Assembly: GCA_028023455.1 (NCBI GenBank)
Contig: JAQFVV010000032.1
Span: 1,738,001-1,802,000 of the forward strand
Direction: 5' to 3'
From: Epiperipatus broadwayi
Lineage: Eukaryota; Onychophora; Udeonychophora; Euonychophora; Peripatidae
DNA: 64,000 bases
The notes below the pieces were generated by a model. The model did not search any database. It saw only the letters and a program-made list of their open reading frames with translations, and was not told where the DNA came from. Every line of letters begins with the position of its first letter. Within the stretch, counting starts at the first letter, position 1. This document shows positions 24,312 to 37,547 of the stretch, piece after piece. Made by a program: the position numbers and the translations under genes.

Positions 24312-25405
24312 TTTATAATAGACAATTTATTTAATAGACAATTAAGACAAGGCTTTTTGAGGTTTCTACTACACTATAAAAGATCAGAAGTTACCACATC
24401 ATCATAAGGGATCACTTTCAAAAGCTACGGAGTGATTAGAATATATGGATTCTGTTTTTTTGCTTTTATTTTTTGATATCGTATAGTCCGAATAGTCTAT
24501 TATAATTTGTAACAGCATTATTTTGAACAATTTATTATGAATAGAATCATATGAGTTTATTTTTGTTGTTGTTTTGTTTAGATATATTAATACTATGTAC
24601 AATTTGGACAAACAAACTGAATCTCCTCGTTGTAACTTATATTGTCTTTTTAACTTACGCTTTCAGTTTTTAAAGTTCTCTTTCATCTAATACTAGAATT
24701 CAATAATTCTTTCTTTACACAAAACAAAAATAAACTTCATATAAAGTTTTAAATCAGCTGTTAATAATATCTTATAATAATATTTTATTTATTTATTGTA
24801 TATTTCCTCTTTCAAAGTTTTTTATTTACAATTTAATTACATTATTTATATTGATTTCGTTTTTTTCTTACTTTTTCAACTTCCTTTCTCTTTACTTGCA
24901 AATCAAAATTTGTTTTCATTGAATATTATCTTAATTCAAGATTTTTTTATTCTACATAGATTAAGCGATCTACTAGGATACAGATTTACGAAACCGAATA
25001 AAACCACTATAATCAAGCAACTGAAGCACATCACAATCAACTTGTTAATGATTCCTGCCTCAACATACTTCCCATAAACTATTTTTGTGTTTAATATCTA
25101 CAATAAATCAGTGATTCTTGATATTAAGAGATGTTTTGTTCTACAACTGCTTAAACTTTAAATGTCACTTTTTTTCTCTCTTAGATTTTTAAATGGAATA
25201 AAATTATTTGCTTCCATTCTTAATGTTTAATTAATAAAGTTTTACACTTCTCTTTATTTTCCACAATATTTATGCAAATTTTTTTTATTTAAATAATAAT
25301 GTTTCTTTTCATATGACATTATCATAATTTTTAGATATTACTCATTTTTTAATTCCTCCCTATAAACTGACCATTATTGTAGTATATAAAAGCATTTGTA
25401 AATTA
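24312..25405. other. AT-rich stretch, no gene recognised
   Basis: A 93-codon plus-strand frame at 24796-25077 is rich in Phe, Ile and Leu, as expected from AT-rich chance sequence, and has no family resemblance. Confidence 0.6.
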
Positions 25406-25745
25406 GATGTAATGTGATGCACTATGACTTCTCCTTATACGGAGTCAGCAATCTCTCAGCAACTATGCCCAGAGAAACCTGTTAGCCACTTTTTACCTTA
25501 CCTTTCCATTCCCCACTCCCATAATCTGCTCCACCCATTTCCACAACATAATCTTTGTCAACTCTATGGCCTTCATATCTAAAACCCCTGTATCTTTCCC
25601 CAAACCCAACATAAAAACCAATAACTCACTTTCTGTATAATCACTTTGTTCATATTTATTTTTCCATAACTTCATTATTTGTACCCTTTCCGCTTCCAAG
25701 CATTTTCATAGAGATTTCTTTTGTCATTCTCTGCCACCTAGTGTC
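25406..25745 (-). repeat. interspersed repeat R1, copy 1
   Basis: About 330 bp that aligns with 28405-28735 in the same orientation and with 57342-57545 inverted. Shared blocks include CCCAGAGAAACCTGTTA, CCCATTTCCACAACAT, TGTATAATCACTTTGTT and CTTCATTATTTGTACC. It is less AT-rich than its surroundings. No coding or tRNA-like part was found, and its class is unknown. Confidence 0.7.
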
Positions 25746-28404
25746 CATTATGCTAAATTTATTAAATTATATATTGTAATGGGTGGTAGATGTGTAATAA
25801 TATAAATATTTTTGAAAGAACAATTTTATCATAAAATAAGCACATTAACATTAAAAAAATAATTATTCTAACTTTCAGGGTTAAGTTAATTATGATAATT
25901 ATCACCACTATCTGAATGTCACCTGATGAATATAATCAGATAAGCTTCCAGGATATATCCTGTCTCTATAATTAAAAAGATTATAAATATTTCTTTATAA
26001 GCTTCCAAGTTTTAGGCTATCTCTTCAGAATTCAAATGATTAACATTGATTAATACAACACCCTCAATGTATTACATGTGACCAAATCAAGGATCACATG
26101 AATTACTCCAGGCAAAACACTATGGAATTAGTATTCTGACCAACAATGCTCATACAATAAATAGAACTCCAGAAACACATTTAATAAATAATAATTTATT
26201 TTCAGATTAATAATTAAAGAATTTACAGTAATGTCCAACAAATATTATGTATTAATTGACATTATAACCAAAAATGAGATATTTTAGATATTCTTTTTTT
26301 ATTCAATATATTTGCCTCATATTTAATATAAAATAATAATTCACTTTTTCTCTTATATTTATCTAATGAATACTTAATTTAAATTGTATTCTTGTTAACA
26401 TCTATAAGTCATCATCACTATTATCTTTAAAATTAACAATAATATATTTCTTGATTAATCTTATTTCTCAATTAATTTTTTTTATATGTTCCGCAACCAC
26501 ATATAGAAAAACAATATGCAACAAATTATACCATTTAAACATCTCAGAAAATTATCCAAGGTTTATATGTGATTAAAATATATAACTGCTATTTATATCA
26601 ACCACAGCATTTAATATAACATAAGAGGCATTGATTGCTATAAATAAATACTCAATATCTTGAAATGCATGTAGGATATAATTTCACATGTTAATGATTC
26701 TTAGAATGATAATCCACTTATTTAGTCGTTTCTAAATTAATAGTCATTGCATTGATTTTCAAATACACAAAATTCTTCAAACTATAACAAAAACTCAGAA
26801 ATAATGCAATGGTTGTTATATAATAAAGTTCAAAACATAAGAGCATTTATCATAAATGCAGGTTAAAATCTCAGTACAAAGCAATACTTGACTATATTTG
26901 TGCTAATAAATAATTTATGTTTTTAATTAAAGTGATTCACATGCTGATCTTTTATTTCAGTTTTTAGGAGTTTTTTGCATTCTCACACCTATTTCTTCTA
27001 TATGTGCATACATACCGTACTTGACTAATATATATTTATTAGTGTATAATTGTTCTTTTATGTTAATCTACTTAAATCTTAAAATTATACTTCTATCTAA
27101 AATATTATTATATTATTTTTATTTAAAATAACATCTTTTAGATATTTCTAACATTAATTGTTTATATTTAAAAGGAGATAATCTATAAAGAAGTTTTTTG
27201 TTCTAGATTTTCTTAAATTAAGTTTAAATATGAAGATAAATTAAACTGTGTTGCCAATCAAAATAGCTACTTTAAAACAGCTATAACATAAATCCCTGCT
27301 CTTTTAAATAGCACATATGCATATGCACCTTTAAATTATCATTTTTATATATATGACCAAACTCATAATATTAATTACAAAAATATATACATCCCTGACG
27401 TAAAAGCAACATATTTTAAAGGTTCTTAAAAAATAATAGGTATAAATTATAAAAAAAAATTTAGCAAATATTTCAAGTAATTTACGTCCAACCACATAAT
27501 AGTAAAACATTTTCTTAGCAAAATTCTCCACCTTCTTGTGAAATTTATATAATTAATGTTTTAAGCTTTGCCTCATATCCATTTAAATGTTTTCATGTGG
27601 AGTTTAATTTCCTTAACATTTTGCTCATTAAAATTTTTTTAAATAAATACTTGTCAATTGATCGTAAATTGATTTTTAGTTGTACTGGGAATTAAAACTT
27701 CTTTTAGAATAATATATTCACGTTCAAATATGAACTTTAAAGATAGATTTCACACATTTGATAAAATATCTAATCTTCTAGCCACTAAAAATCATGTTAA
27801 CTTTTATAACGTCCAATGCCAGATTTTTTTAAAAAAAACACACATTTCACTTGTTGCTGTTGGTTTTTTATCAAAACTTAGATAACCCATAATTACACTA
27901 AATTATTTTTTTTCTTATAATTATCTTCTTAACTAAATTCTTTTTGGGAAATAAATTACAGATTATGGTTTCATCAATTCATTAAAGAGAATCCCATTAT
28001 CTACTACGTGTACAAAAATATATACAATATAATCTTATATTTTTTAATCTTGTTTTTTTTTTTTTATTAAACTAAAAATGTACAAGTCTTAAAATCTATT
28101 TTCTAATTAATCTGCCTAACCTACCTATATTATTTTGTTTGTTTTTTTAAATAATGCAATATTCTAGTCATTCATTCCATATTCCTACACTGATGTACTC
28201 ATATTTCTTTTTTTTTCCTTTTAAATCTTTCAGCTGCTGATAGTAAAATTAACTTGTCACAATATTTTTTCTCATGAAATATTTTTTCTAATCCCATTTT
28301 GCAGTATTTTAAAAGTCACTTTTTTCACTCTGCTTGACACCTATTAAAAATGAACCCTACAATGTGCGAGATGCATGGCTAGCCATAAAAGATCTATTTT
28401 AATG
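25746..28404. other. AT-rich stretch, no gene recognised
   Basis: No supported gene or repeat boundary. Confidence 0.6.
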
Positions 28405-28735
28405 TATATGTGATGTGGTTTCTCCTTTATCAATGTCAGGGATCTCTCAGTCACTATTCCCAGAGAAACCTGTTATCCACCTTATCTTTCTTTTACAGTC
28501 CCCACACCAAGCTTTTCTCATATTCTTCTCTATCCTGTGCCATCCCATTTCCACAACATCATTTTTGTTTACTCTATGGCCTTTATACCTAGATCCCCCA
28601 TATCTTTCTCCAAACCCAGCATAAAAACAAAGAACCCATTTCTGTATAATCACTTTGTTTATATTTATTCTTCCAGAACTTCATTATTTGTACCATTTTT
28701 GCTTGTAAGCATTTACATTCAATTAACACCTGCCT
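28405..28735 (-). repeat. interspersed repeat R1, copy 2
   Basis: Parallel to copy 1 with many substitutions and small gaps. The overlapping open frames here on both strands show no conserved protein between copies and are not taken as genes. Confidence 0.7.
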
Positions 28736-29222
28736 AATATGTTTGCAGCACCTCATATCTATATTGTTTCAGCAGCAACTTCTTTAAACAAAGAATAATC
28801 TGAATTTTCACAGTTCATTTCTTTTCAATGAGATGCAAAAATTCAAGCTATTCTTTATTTAAAGGAGGAGTGTGTCTGAAACAATATAGGTATGGGGAAT
28901 ATCAAATATAGATTTCAGCTAGTGTTACACATTGCTTCTATTTTTATATATAATGTTATCCATAGTGTAAAATAATGATCTATGATATAATACAAAATTA
29001 TCCCCATGATTCATTGGGGACTTCTTATAATAGAAATTGCATTCAACACAGTTTAGGATTAGTAGGCAGGTAGTTGTACATTCAGACAAATGATGTAGCT
29101 AAATTTATATATGTATATTAAACAGGCAAAAACTCTCCATATAGTAGTGCCACTTTGTGCTAACCAGAGTAATCAATGGATGCCAAAGGCTTGTGCATAA
29201 AATCCCTATCTAGTGCCTACTC

Positions 29223-29281
29223 ATCCAATATCCCCAGACTAGTTTCTGGCTTGTGGCCTTCATCAGTGAGGAGCCTTGGAT
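29223..29281 (-). ncRNA. type I hammerhead ribozyme motif (family H2)
   Basis: Read on the minus strand, the conserved CTGATGA (29266-29260) and GAAA (29246-29243) are intact, followed by a predicted cleavage triplet GTC (29239-29237). Helix I pairs TCCTCA (29272-29267) with TGGGGA (29236-29231), then an internal loop, then ATCCA with TGGAT. Helix II is GGC/GCC with a short loop. Helix III is the self-complementary hexamer ACTAGT, too short for a stable monomer, as in dimer-acting hammerheads of Penelope-like elements and retrozymes. The usual G-C pair closing helix II at the core is A/A here, which weakens the call. Cleavage would fall after 29237 on the minus strand. Confidence 0.7.
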
Positions 29282-29331
29282 CTGAGAGCACTGCACCTAG
29301 ATCTTAGGATCTAATGCAACTTTCCAGCAGC

Positions 29332-29379
29332 CACCTCTAGCAGGTAACAAGCCAGAAACTAGTCTGGGGATATTGGATG
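29332..29379 (+). pseudogene. degraded hammerhead motif in the right arm (family H2)
   Basis: The plus-strand counterpart of the motif at 29223-29281. GAAAC, TAGTC and the helix I 3' strand TGGGGA are intact (29355-29370), but the CTGATGA block is replaced by CTAGCAGG, so the core is lost. Confidence 0.55.
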
Positions 29380-29546
29380 AGTAGGCACTAGATAGGGATT
29401 TTATGCACAAGCCTTCTGGCATCCATTGATTACTCTGTTTAGCACAAGGTGGCACTACTATATGGAGAGTTTTTGCCTGCTTAATAACAGTTATGTGCTA
29501 GCATGAGATGGTGATCATGTGATGTTTAGTGATTTATATATGTATA

Positions 29547-32265
29547 CTTAAAACTGTCACTTCATCACAGTCTCTTGAAAAATATGAATAAAGACATCTA
29601 AAAAAGCTAATAATTTTTTCATATGTATTACTTAATTTACATGTTTCAAGAATGTATAATAAAGTAAAAATTTTACATTTACTAAAAATGATATTACATA
29701 TGGAAAAAGAAAAATGAAATTGAATTACTCCATGTATCTATATTTAATTAAAAATAAATTATATTGATTTTTAATTAGTTTTAAAGTTTTTTTTTTTGGA
29801 TTAAGGATCTAATTTGGTTAATGTCAAAGTTGGAAGTGCAGAAAATTTGACACTTATATATCAAAATGTAAAATGATATATATAATAGCACATGATATAT
29901 CTATTTTCATAAAAAAAAAATAAGCTGTAGGCACTGGACTGATTAGAATATTAAAGCCACATCATAATTTATTCAATTTTTTCTCTAACCTTTATTCTAC
30001 AATTAATAATATCTAGATATCTATTTATTTAATCATGCATAACAGCTAGTTAATCTGGTTATGGACCAACTACTTGAAAGAAAAAACTTTTTTCCCAAGG
30101 TTCATCTGTCCTAGATTCAAATACCAGGTCATACAAATCATTCTCTAACATTCATTATCATTACTTAAATTCATCTTTATTATATGCAGTTTAATGGAAG
30201 TTAAAAATAAAAAATGAATAAAACTATTCTTTATAACATATAGTGGAGCCGTGTTATCAGGTATATTTTGTTTGGGGCTCCCCTCATACCACATATAATA
30301 ATAGATCATATTTTGTTGAGCTTTAATTACAATAAAACAAGTATTTTTTATTGAACTGCAAATATACAGTAGTTCTCAGCATGCAGTTGCATAAAATACT
30401 GACACTTTTTATATGTATAATATGCATATATGAATTAAGATTATAATTTAAATGAAATTTAAATATAATAATGTAGTTATTAATATTAATTGAGGGGGCA
30501 CAATTGCATATATATTTGTTACATGTGCATTTACTCATTCACATTCCCTCCATAAATAATATTCTATCTTTATTTTTTAAAAATAAAATGAGTAATGAAA
30601 TTCTAACTTTCATTACAATTAAATATGGTCAGGATGATATCCTTTTTCTTCAATAGTTATTTATCTTTATGAAAATGTAATAACACAGTCTTGTTATTAG
30701 CAAGTATGGCCTCTCTAGCTATTTTAATGTTTTTAATTACTTATTAACTTTATAAGCATTATGCTTAGAAAACATTTTATCGTATGAAATATTGTATAAT
30801 AAAACCATGAAATATGCCTTTTTTGTTCTAAGCCCTCCTTGCATTCAAAGAAAATAGCATACTTTTGTTGATAGACAATGAATTGAATTGCAAATATATA
30901 GTTCTATTCAACACACACACACATATATATAACACAAACGTTTTTAATATGTATATTATGTATAAACAAAGAGATTTGCTAATTGCTCAACAAGCTTTGT
31001 GATAAATGCTTAGCAAGAAAAAGCATTTAATATATCTCTTTCAAAAACCACACCCAAACCCCTGACCAATGATTTTGTGCTTTGGACTCCTCAGAGAGGC
31101 GCTAGGATAGTTTCAGACACTAGATCAAAAAATACCAACCCAAAACCAGCCTTTATGTAAGAGTTAACCATTGGGTAGAAAATTTGAAATTTTCAGATAC
31201 TTAAATGTCTTCAAATTCAGCTATCTAACTCAAATAGCTATATGGGGCTAAGAGATCTTCAGCCAAACCATATATTATGTATATTTAAATCCAAATTATA
31301 AACAAAATTTTAAAAAATATGATAATAATAACTGGAGCGGATATTTATTTTATTTTATAGTGTGTTCACTCATGCACCTATTGAAGCAATAAGAATAAGA
31401 AACAAAAACAAAAAAAGTTTATATCTTTAAATAAAGTAATAGCAAAATACATTCGGGGCATTATTCTTTTTTTTTCAATAACTTTTTTTCTCTTACAGAA
31501 CAGTAGACTCGATTCTTTTTTCAGAAATTACTATTTCCCCAATTATGATAATTCTGCAGTCTTATAAAATTTTTACTTCTAGAAAATATTTTGTTAAGCA
31601 AAATACTGTATATCAAATTCAGAGAGGATAATAAAGGAAGATTAAAATATGATGCTTGGCAACGTAAACTGAAGATACTTTTATTGATATATGTAATATG
31701 TAAGCGCTTGATTCAGAGATGGAAAAATGGCTGCCAAATATTAAAATTTATGAATTTTAATGTTTTTTTTTTCTTGCTTTATTTACATCTTTGTTTGTTT
31801 GTTGGCATTTTATTTTGGATAACATATAATTGAAATTGTATAGTTAGATACAGCATAATTTGCAGCTCCACTGGATATCAAATTTGGATAATAAAGCAAA
31901 TAATAAAAAATATATAGTTTCAGTAAAAATGTTATGATTAACATATCACATTTAGTATTTTAAGATGAAAAATGTCGACTTTCTTTTAATGTCTTTTTTT
32001 GTTGTTGCTTATTTATGACTTTTTTTTGTTTGTTTATATATATATTTGTATTTTATATATATATAATACAACATTTACCTCCAACCTTTCATGTAGGGGA
32101 GGGAGATCTTTTAATTCTGTCAGATTTCCTTAACATAATAGGTATTTCTGCTATTGTCTTTCTCTGCTACTGGATTATTAATTTTCTCATCGTTTATTTA
32201 GCTTTTATTTTCAATTGGATTGCTTTTTGAGGTCTCATTCATTTGTGGCTTTAATGCAAATGTTC
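29547..32265. other. AT-rich stretch, no gene recognised
   Basis: Short frames at 30538-30323, 31591-31833 and 32015-32230 are AT-driven and lack motifs. Part of the right end may belong to the 3' end or LTR of Gypsy element A, but no matching LTR was found. Confidence 0.5.
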
Positions 32266-34841
32266 ATGGTTAATGTGCCATTGCAAAACAGTACCATTTC
32301 CTAAGCACACTTCTATCACCTGCATAGACAGTTGTTTATCTGCTTCACTTTTCATTCAATATTTTTTAAGCCAATCCCTTATGCAAATCTTGTCACCTTC
32401 TACATATTTTGAAGTCTCTTCTACTGTACTATATTGTTTCCCTGGCATTAACATAGACAGTTTAATTTTTAATTTTTGTACAAACATCAATTCAACTGGA
32501 GATTTACCAGTTATTATAGTTGGTGTACAATGTTGGGAAAATGCTATTTTATTACTGTCTCTTCCATTTTTAAATTACTGTTTTTCCACAGTGTCACTTT
32601 CAATTGCTATATGTCCTTCTCTACCATCCCATTTGACTCTGGATGGTATGAAGGTATTACAGTAAGATGTATGCCACCATCTTTTAGAAACTTTTCAAAT
32701 CTTGAAGACACAAACTCTGTACTTACAGTATCTGAATAATCGTGGTACCTAAATATTTTGAATAGGTTGCAGATGTATGTACACCATCTACTTAAAATAT
32801 GTATTGATGAATATCATGAACAAATCACTCATAAATGGTCCTGCATGATTCATATGTACTCTGTTGCAAGACTGATATCATTGGCTACACAATAAATTTC
32901 TTAGAACTTAGGAGTAAGGTTTGGTTGGAATTACATTTTTTTTTAAATATATTCTTTAATTTGTTTATTTATACTTGGCTATCATGCTCGAACTATCTCT
33001 AGATGACCCTGATGTAGTAGTTTTAATATTTCTTCATGGTCTAATATATAAGATCATTCTCTTCTTTAACATTATAGTCTTTGCAAACAGAGAGCTTCTC
33101 TTTCTGTGCCAAAAAGATTTTATGCAAAATTTCTGATCAACAATTTGGTCTATCTTCCCTTACCCAATACCTGAACTGCTGGAATCCTTGATCATTCATC
33201 ATTCATTTAGCAATAGACTGATTATTTATTACTTTCAAATTTTTTTCATCTATGTAATATATAGGGATATTGGTTTCTATAGGCTCATTTTTATTTGGAA
33301 CCTGTGAAAGGTCATCTGTGTGTATTCTAATTCAAAATTATATCCAGATAACAGGTTTACCCAGCATAGCATCCTAGAACTTAGATGATCAGGATCTGCT
33401 TTGTTTTTAGCAAAAAATTTTAGTGATGGCTTGTGATTTGTAATTAATTTCAAAAATTGATTATAAAGATACTCATGGAATTTTTTTATAGTGAAAACTA
33501 TAGCTAATGCTTCTTGGTCTAATTGGCTATAATTTTTTTTCATGCTGGACAATATCCATGAGGCATAAGCAAAAGCCCTTTCTCCATTGGCTATGGAATG
33601 GCTTAAAAGATACTCCTACTTCATATTCTGACACATTACAAGTTAGAATTACGTTCCTATTATTGTCATAATGAACTAATAAATTTTTTGATGACAACAA
33701 CATTTTTATTTGTTTAATACATTTTTGTGCTTTGGTTCCCAAATCCATTTCTATCCTTTCTTTAAAAAATTATACAAGGGCTGAGCTAAGTGTGCCTTTC
33801 CCTTTTAAAAAAATCTCAAAAAAGTTTAAGGCCAAGAAATGCCTGTAATTCTTTTCAACATTTTGGTCTTGTGGCATTTTGCACAGCTTTAACTTTTTCC
33901 AGATCATGTTTTTGCTGCGTCACATAGTTATGTATTCTAAAAATGTCAACTCTCTAGCTATTCATATTCATTTGCCTACATTTATACTTGCATCAATAAT
34001 TTTGAGCTCCTCAAAGACTTGCAAAATAATCTTTTGCACAGGCTCTCTTTGGAATTTATAACAACCAAAATATCCAGATATGGAATCACTCCATCCATCT
34101 TTGCTAATTTTTGATGTTATAGTAACTTTATAAAGCAATCTGTTGCAATTAAATAATCCTTTGTGTGTGGTTAGCATACGAATTTCAGCAATTGTTGATG
34201 AAACTGATATCTGATAGAAAGCAGCTCACAAGTCATCTTCGCATAGTAATCAGCCTGTTCTATTTTTGCCAATATTTTATTACTATTTTGAACTGGATTC
34301 TGACATTTTTGCAGATTTTCATTTACCATGCGATGATATTCCCTGCAAATATGAATTTGACTAATTTGGTTTCATCACAAGTACAATGGAATTGCCCATT
34401 CAGAACTTTCCACAAGAGTGAGCACACCCTCTAACTAATTTGCTCAACTCATTTTCAATCTTTGCAAGTTGAGAAAATGATATTTTTCATGGCTTATACA
34501 TACATGGGATTACACGAATTGTTCAGTACGATTTCTACAGTAGAGCTTTTAAGTAGCTCTTATTTAATTTGAAACAGATTCAGAAATTTACTTTTTAATT
34601 TCCATTTTAATTTCCACTGTAATTTTCTTTACCACACAGATTTTGATTCCCAAGGGGTCAAATCACTCTTATCCAATTGTGGGGTTTACACTGCTTTTTA
34701 CTATATAGATCTGAAAAAATTTCATTTATTTTTAATGTTTATTGACACTTTAGCATTCCATATAATTTTAATCCAAGTTCTACTTGCATCTTTGCTTTCA
34801 AAGTGGTCTTGCTCAAACTTGGAGTTTTATCATAGTGCTAT
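32266..34841 (-). pseudogene. Gypsy element A pol: protease C-terminus, RT, RNase H, integrase
   Basis: Minus-strand Gypsy/Ty3 polyprotein with several stops and frameshifts. Order: protease end (about 34820-34680), RT N-terminus (SQLAKIENELSKLV, about 34450), RT active region IPYLDILVV (34086-34061), RNase H with YSQLDQEALAI and ITNHKP (33552-33380), integrase zinc-binding HQGH (about 33030), integrase HPESNGMVEK (about 32625) and the C-terminal block SPVELMFVQKL (about 32490). The RT motif lacks one of the two catalytic Asp residues, and the RNase H ITDHKP motif has Asn for Asp. The protease N-terminus and gag lie at 38046-38960, separated by inserted element B. Confidence 0.88.
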
Positions 34842-34845
34842 GTAT
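34842..34845 (+). repeat. 4-bp target duplication GTAT, left copy
   Basis: GTAT directly precedes the TG terminus of the LTR at 34846 and matches GTAT at 38043-38046. Confidence 0.75.
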
Positions 34846-35341
34846 TGAGTCTACTAGCACAATAAAAAATGATGACATGAGTATATTTAGTTATCTATAA
34901 TTTAATAATAACAGTATATATTAATCTATATAACTGGATAGTATTTTTATATATTCATATAAATATGACGCACAAAATTATAATACATTATATTACAGAT
35001 AAACAGTATAATTATCACCAGTCACAATTAGCCATAAGGCATACAGAAATTATATTATAGATTGGGATGGCATCTTTCATAATTAAATCCCCTTTACTCA
35101 CCTTCAACAGGGATTCTGCTGAGTTGAAGTCCCTTAGCTTCTGTGTTCATGTTTATACCAGTATAGATGACACATATAAATAACTACCAGGTATTTATAG
35201 AACACACACAATCCTTAGAGAAAACTTCTACTCATCCTTTATTGGTTCATTCATTAATTTCTTGCTCAGTTTATTTTCTATTTCTGTGTTTAATTGTCTT
35301 CTTTAACACATTAACACTTCCTGTTCTGACACACACACACA
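34846..35341 (-). repeat. 3' LTR of element B
   Basis: 496 bp. It aligns over its full length with 37548-38042, including ACACAATAAAAAATGA near one end and the CA-repeat other terminus. Many substitutions between the two LTRs indicate an old insertion. Confidence 0.88.
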
Positions 35342-35703
35342 GCATTACCCACTCCTATTTCTGAGAAATTCTAATGACTGCTTATTTTAATTTTTTATGG
35401 AGTATCAAATATAGTCTTTTAGATAAGCTCAGAGTTGATGTTGACCTTGAAGTCTTTTAGTATTGAGATTTTCTGTAGCATTTGACTGTGGGTCCATCAG
35501 ATCAGGTTCTTCTTCTTGTTCAGTATTAGTAATGATATGAGTCTCTGTGCAATCTTATGGGGTAAGTTTTTCAGTTTTTGTTGGGTTTTACAACTTTCAA
35601 CATTAAGGTCTACATTTGTTTCAGCCCAGTTTTTATAATGTGATCTACATGGCATCTGTAGATGATTAGTATAGAAAATTGCACTTCTATGATGTGGTTC
35701 AAA

Positions 35704-37546
35704 ATTACTTTTTTATTTGGCCCTCAATTCCACACTTTCCTTAGGTTATTTCTTATCCACACCTTTTCTCCAGCAAGATAGTTATTTACTAGAGATTTTA
35801 TTGGTTGTCCCTTTTTCAAAGGAAGGAGGAACAGTTTGTTTCTCAATTTCCTTCCCATCAATAGTTCTGCTGGTGATTTACCAATTGCCATAGATGGTGT
35901 GAAGTATTGATGCAGCATGGCTACATTCAGAGTTTTAATGCTTGGGGAAGTTAGTCTGTTTAGAGCTAACTTCAATTGTTGCACTGTCTTTTCTGCCATT
36001 CCATTTGATTCAGGGTGATAGGTTTGTGCTAATACAGGTCATACTCCCCACTCTTCCAAAAAGGCTTTAAATTTTTCAGGAGAAAACCGGTTCCATTATT
36101 GGAAAGAGTACCTTTGGTGAACCATGCTACATAAAGATTTCTTTAAGAGTGATAAAACTAGTTTCATTTGAACTCATATTTTTTACAAGTTTATATACTG
36201 CTTATTTGGAAGCAGCATCTACTAATATAAATATAATGTCACCATATATCATAGCACAGTGATCAATATATATATGGCTTCACAGTCTATTTTTTTTAGA
36301 ACATGCTGAATACTTTTTGGGGGATGAGTTTGCAGTATACTGGCATGATCTACACATTTTTATATATTTTTCTATGTTGTTGTTCATGCTCAGCCAGTAA
36401 TCATAGCTATGGTCAAGAACTTTTGCCCTCATCATGCCAGGATGTCCTTGGTGAATTAGTTTTAATACCTTTTCATGAGCTGCAGATAAAATCAAATCCC
36501 AGTTGCCATTTATAATACATTCATTTAACGTTGACAGTTGTTGTGGAGTCATCCAATGTTATTGGTTTAGAAAGAGTGATCATTTACTTGGCCATCCATT
36601 TCTAATATACCCAATCAGCATTTTGTATTCTATGATTTCTCAGTCCAGTTGGCTAGTTTTACTGTTGATTGGCTTAGAATTTATCTTCCCATGATTATTT
36701 ATTTTCTCTGTGGTATCATGGTCATGAGATAAGGCATCAGCATGTCCAATTTGAGTGCTCTTCTGATAGCATAATTCATACTCATAAACTGACAGTGAAA
36801 TGTACCAATGAATCATCCACAGGCTGGAGCAGCTTGTTTCTAGAAGCAATTGATAATTAGTGATGATTTTGATTTATCTTCCATATATACACTGGTGGAA
36901 TTTTTTAATTGCTAATAATTCTTTATCAAGTTGGCTGTAATTTCTTTTTGCCACCATTGATATTCTTGACACAAATGTTATGGGGTGTTCTCCCCCTTCT
37001 GACATGTGCCTAAGAACCAACCCAATTTCCATACTCAGATATATCTGTAGTTAATGTTAGATAAAGATTCTGGTCATAATGTACTAATAGCCAATCCCAA
37101 ATGAGAAGTGCCTTGAGCTTCTGAAAAGCACCCTCTTGTGTCTTCTGGCCAGTTCATTTTTAATTTTTTTTTAGAAACTTGTATAGGGGTTTTGCTATAT
37201 TCACCTTATTTTTAATAAAATTTTCAAAAAAGTTGATTATGTTTTTTAAGATTTGGACATTCATTATGCCATGGGTTTTTCAGTGTTGGGTTGAATTTTT
37301 TTGTCTGAGATTGATGTGTCCTAGAAACTTTACTTCCATCATATTCCAAATGCAATTTTGTACATCAGGAATAACTCCAAACTTTTCTAACCTTTTGCAT
37401 GCTCTTTTTAACTTCTCTTTCAGTGAACTCCTTGAATCAACCAGTATTAAGATGTCATCAAAATATGGTATAGTCCCCTTAGGTTCATGCTTTTTTTTTT
37501 CAAATTTCTATCCAACTGCATCAAACTGGCTTTTTTTTCTAATTTC
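35704..37546 (-). pseudogene. Gypsy element B pol remnant: RT active site, RNase H, integrase
   Basis: Minus-strand frames with stops and shifts. The RT catalytic motif YFDDILI lies at 37466-37441 and is followed by the thumb region. RNase H pieces run from about 37080 to 36740 and end in QIGHADALS. The integrase zinc-binding domain (36480-36330) keeps its His and Cys residues (HQGHPG, CRSCQ). The integrase core has VDAASK near 36215, and SNNGTGF near 36095 with Asn where the second catalytic Asp is normal. The HPESNGMAEKTVQQ region near 36020 keeps the Glu. The C-terminal block SPAELLMGRKLRNKL follows (about 35880). The RT fingers, protease and gag are absent: the frame begins within about 80 bp of the 5' LTR. 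Confidence 0.88.
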
Positions 37547-37547
37547 C

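Larger units (their letters stand above)
29118..29531. mobile_element. hammerhead-bearing non-autonomous element, family H2, copy 1
   Basis: A 414-bp insertion bounded by an exact 15-bp duplication ATTTATATATGTATA (29103-29117 and 29532-29546). The left arm (29120-29253, inverted) and right arm (29348-29482, forward) are reverse complements, so the element is two opposed partial copies of one unit. Beyond the right arm, the tail block GGTGATCATGTGATGTTT is shared with the copy at 55956-56549. The unit contains a hammerhead ribozyme motif, intact in the left arm. No coding capacity. Confidence 0.85.

Noticed and set aside
32273-32739. Plus-strand open frames of 130 and 87 codons
   Set aside because: They are antisense to the integrase of Gypsy element A.
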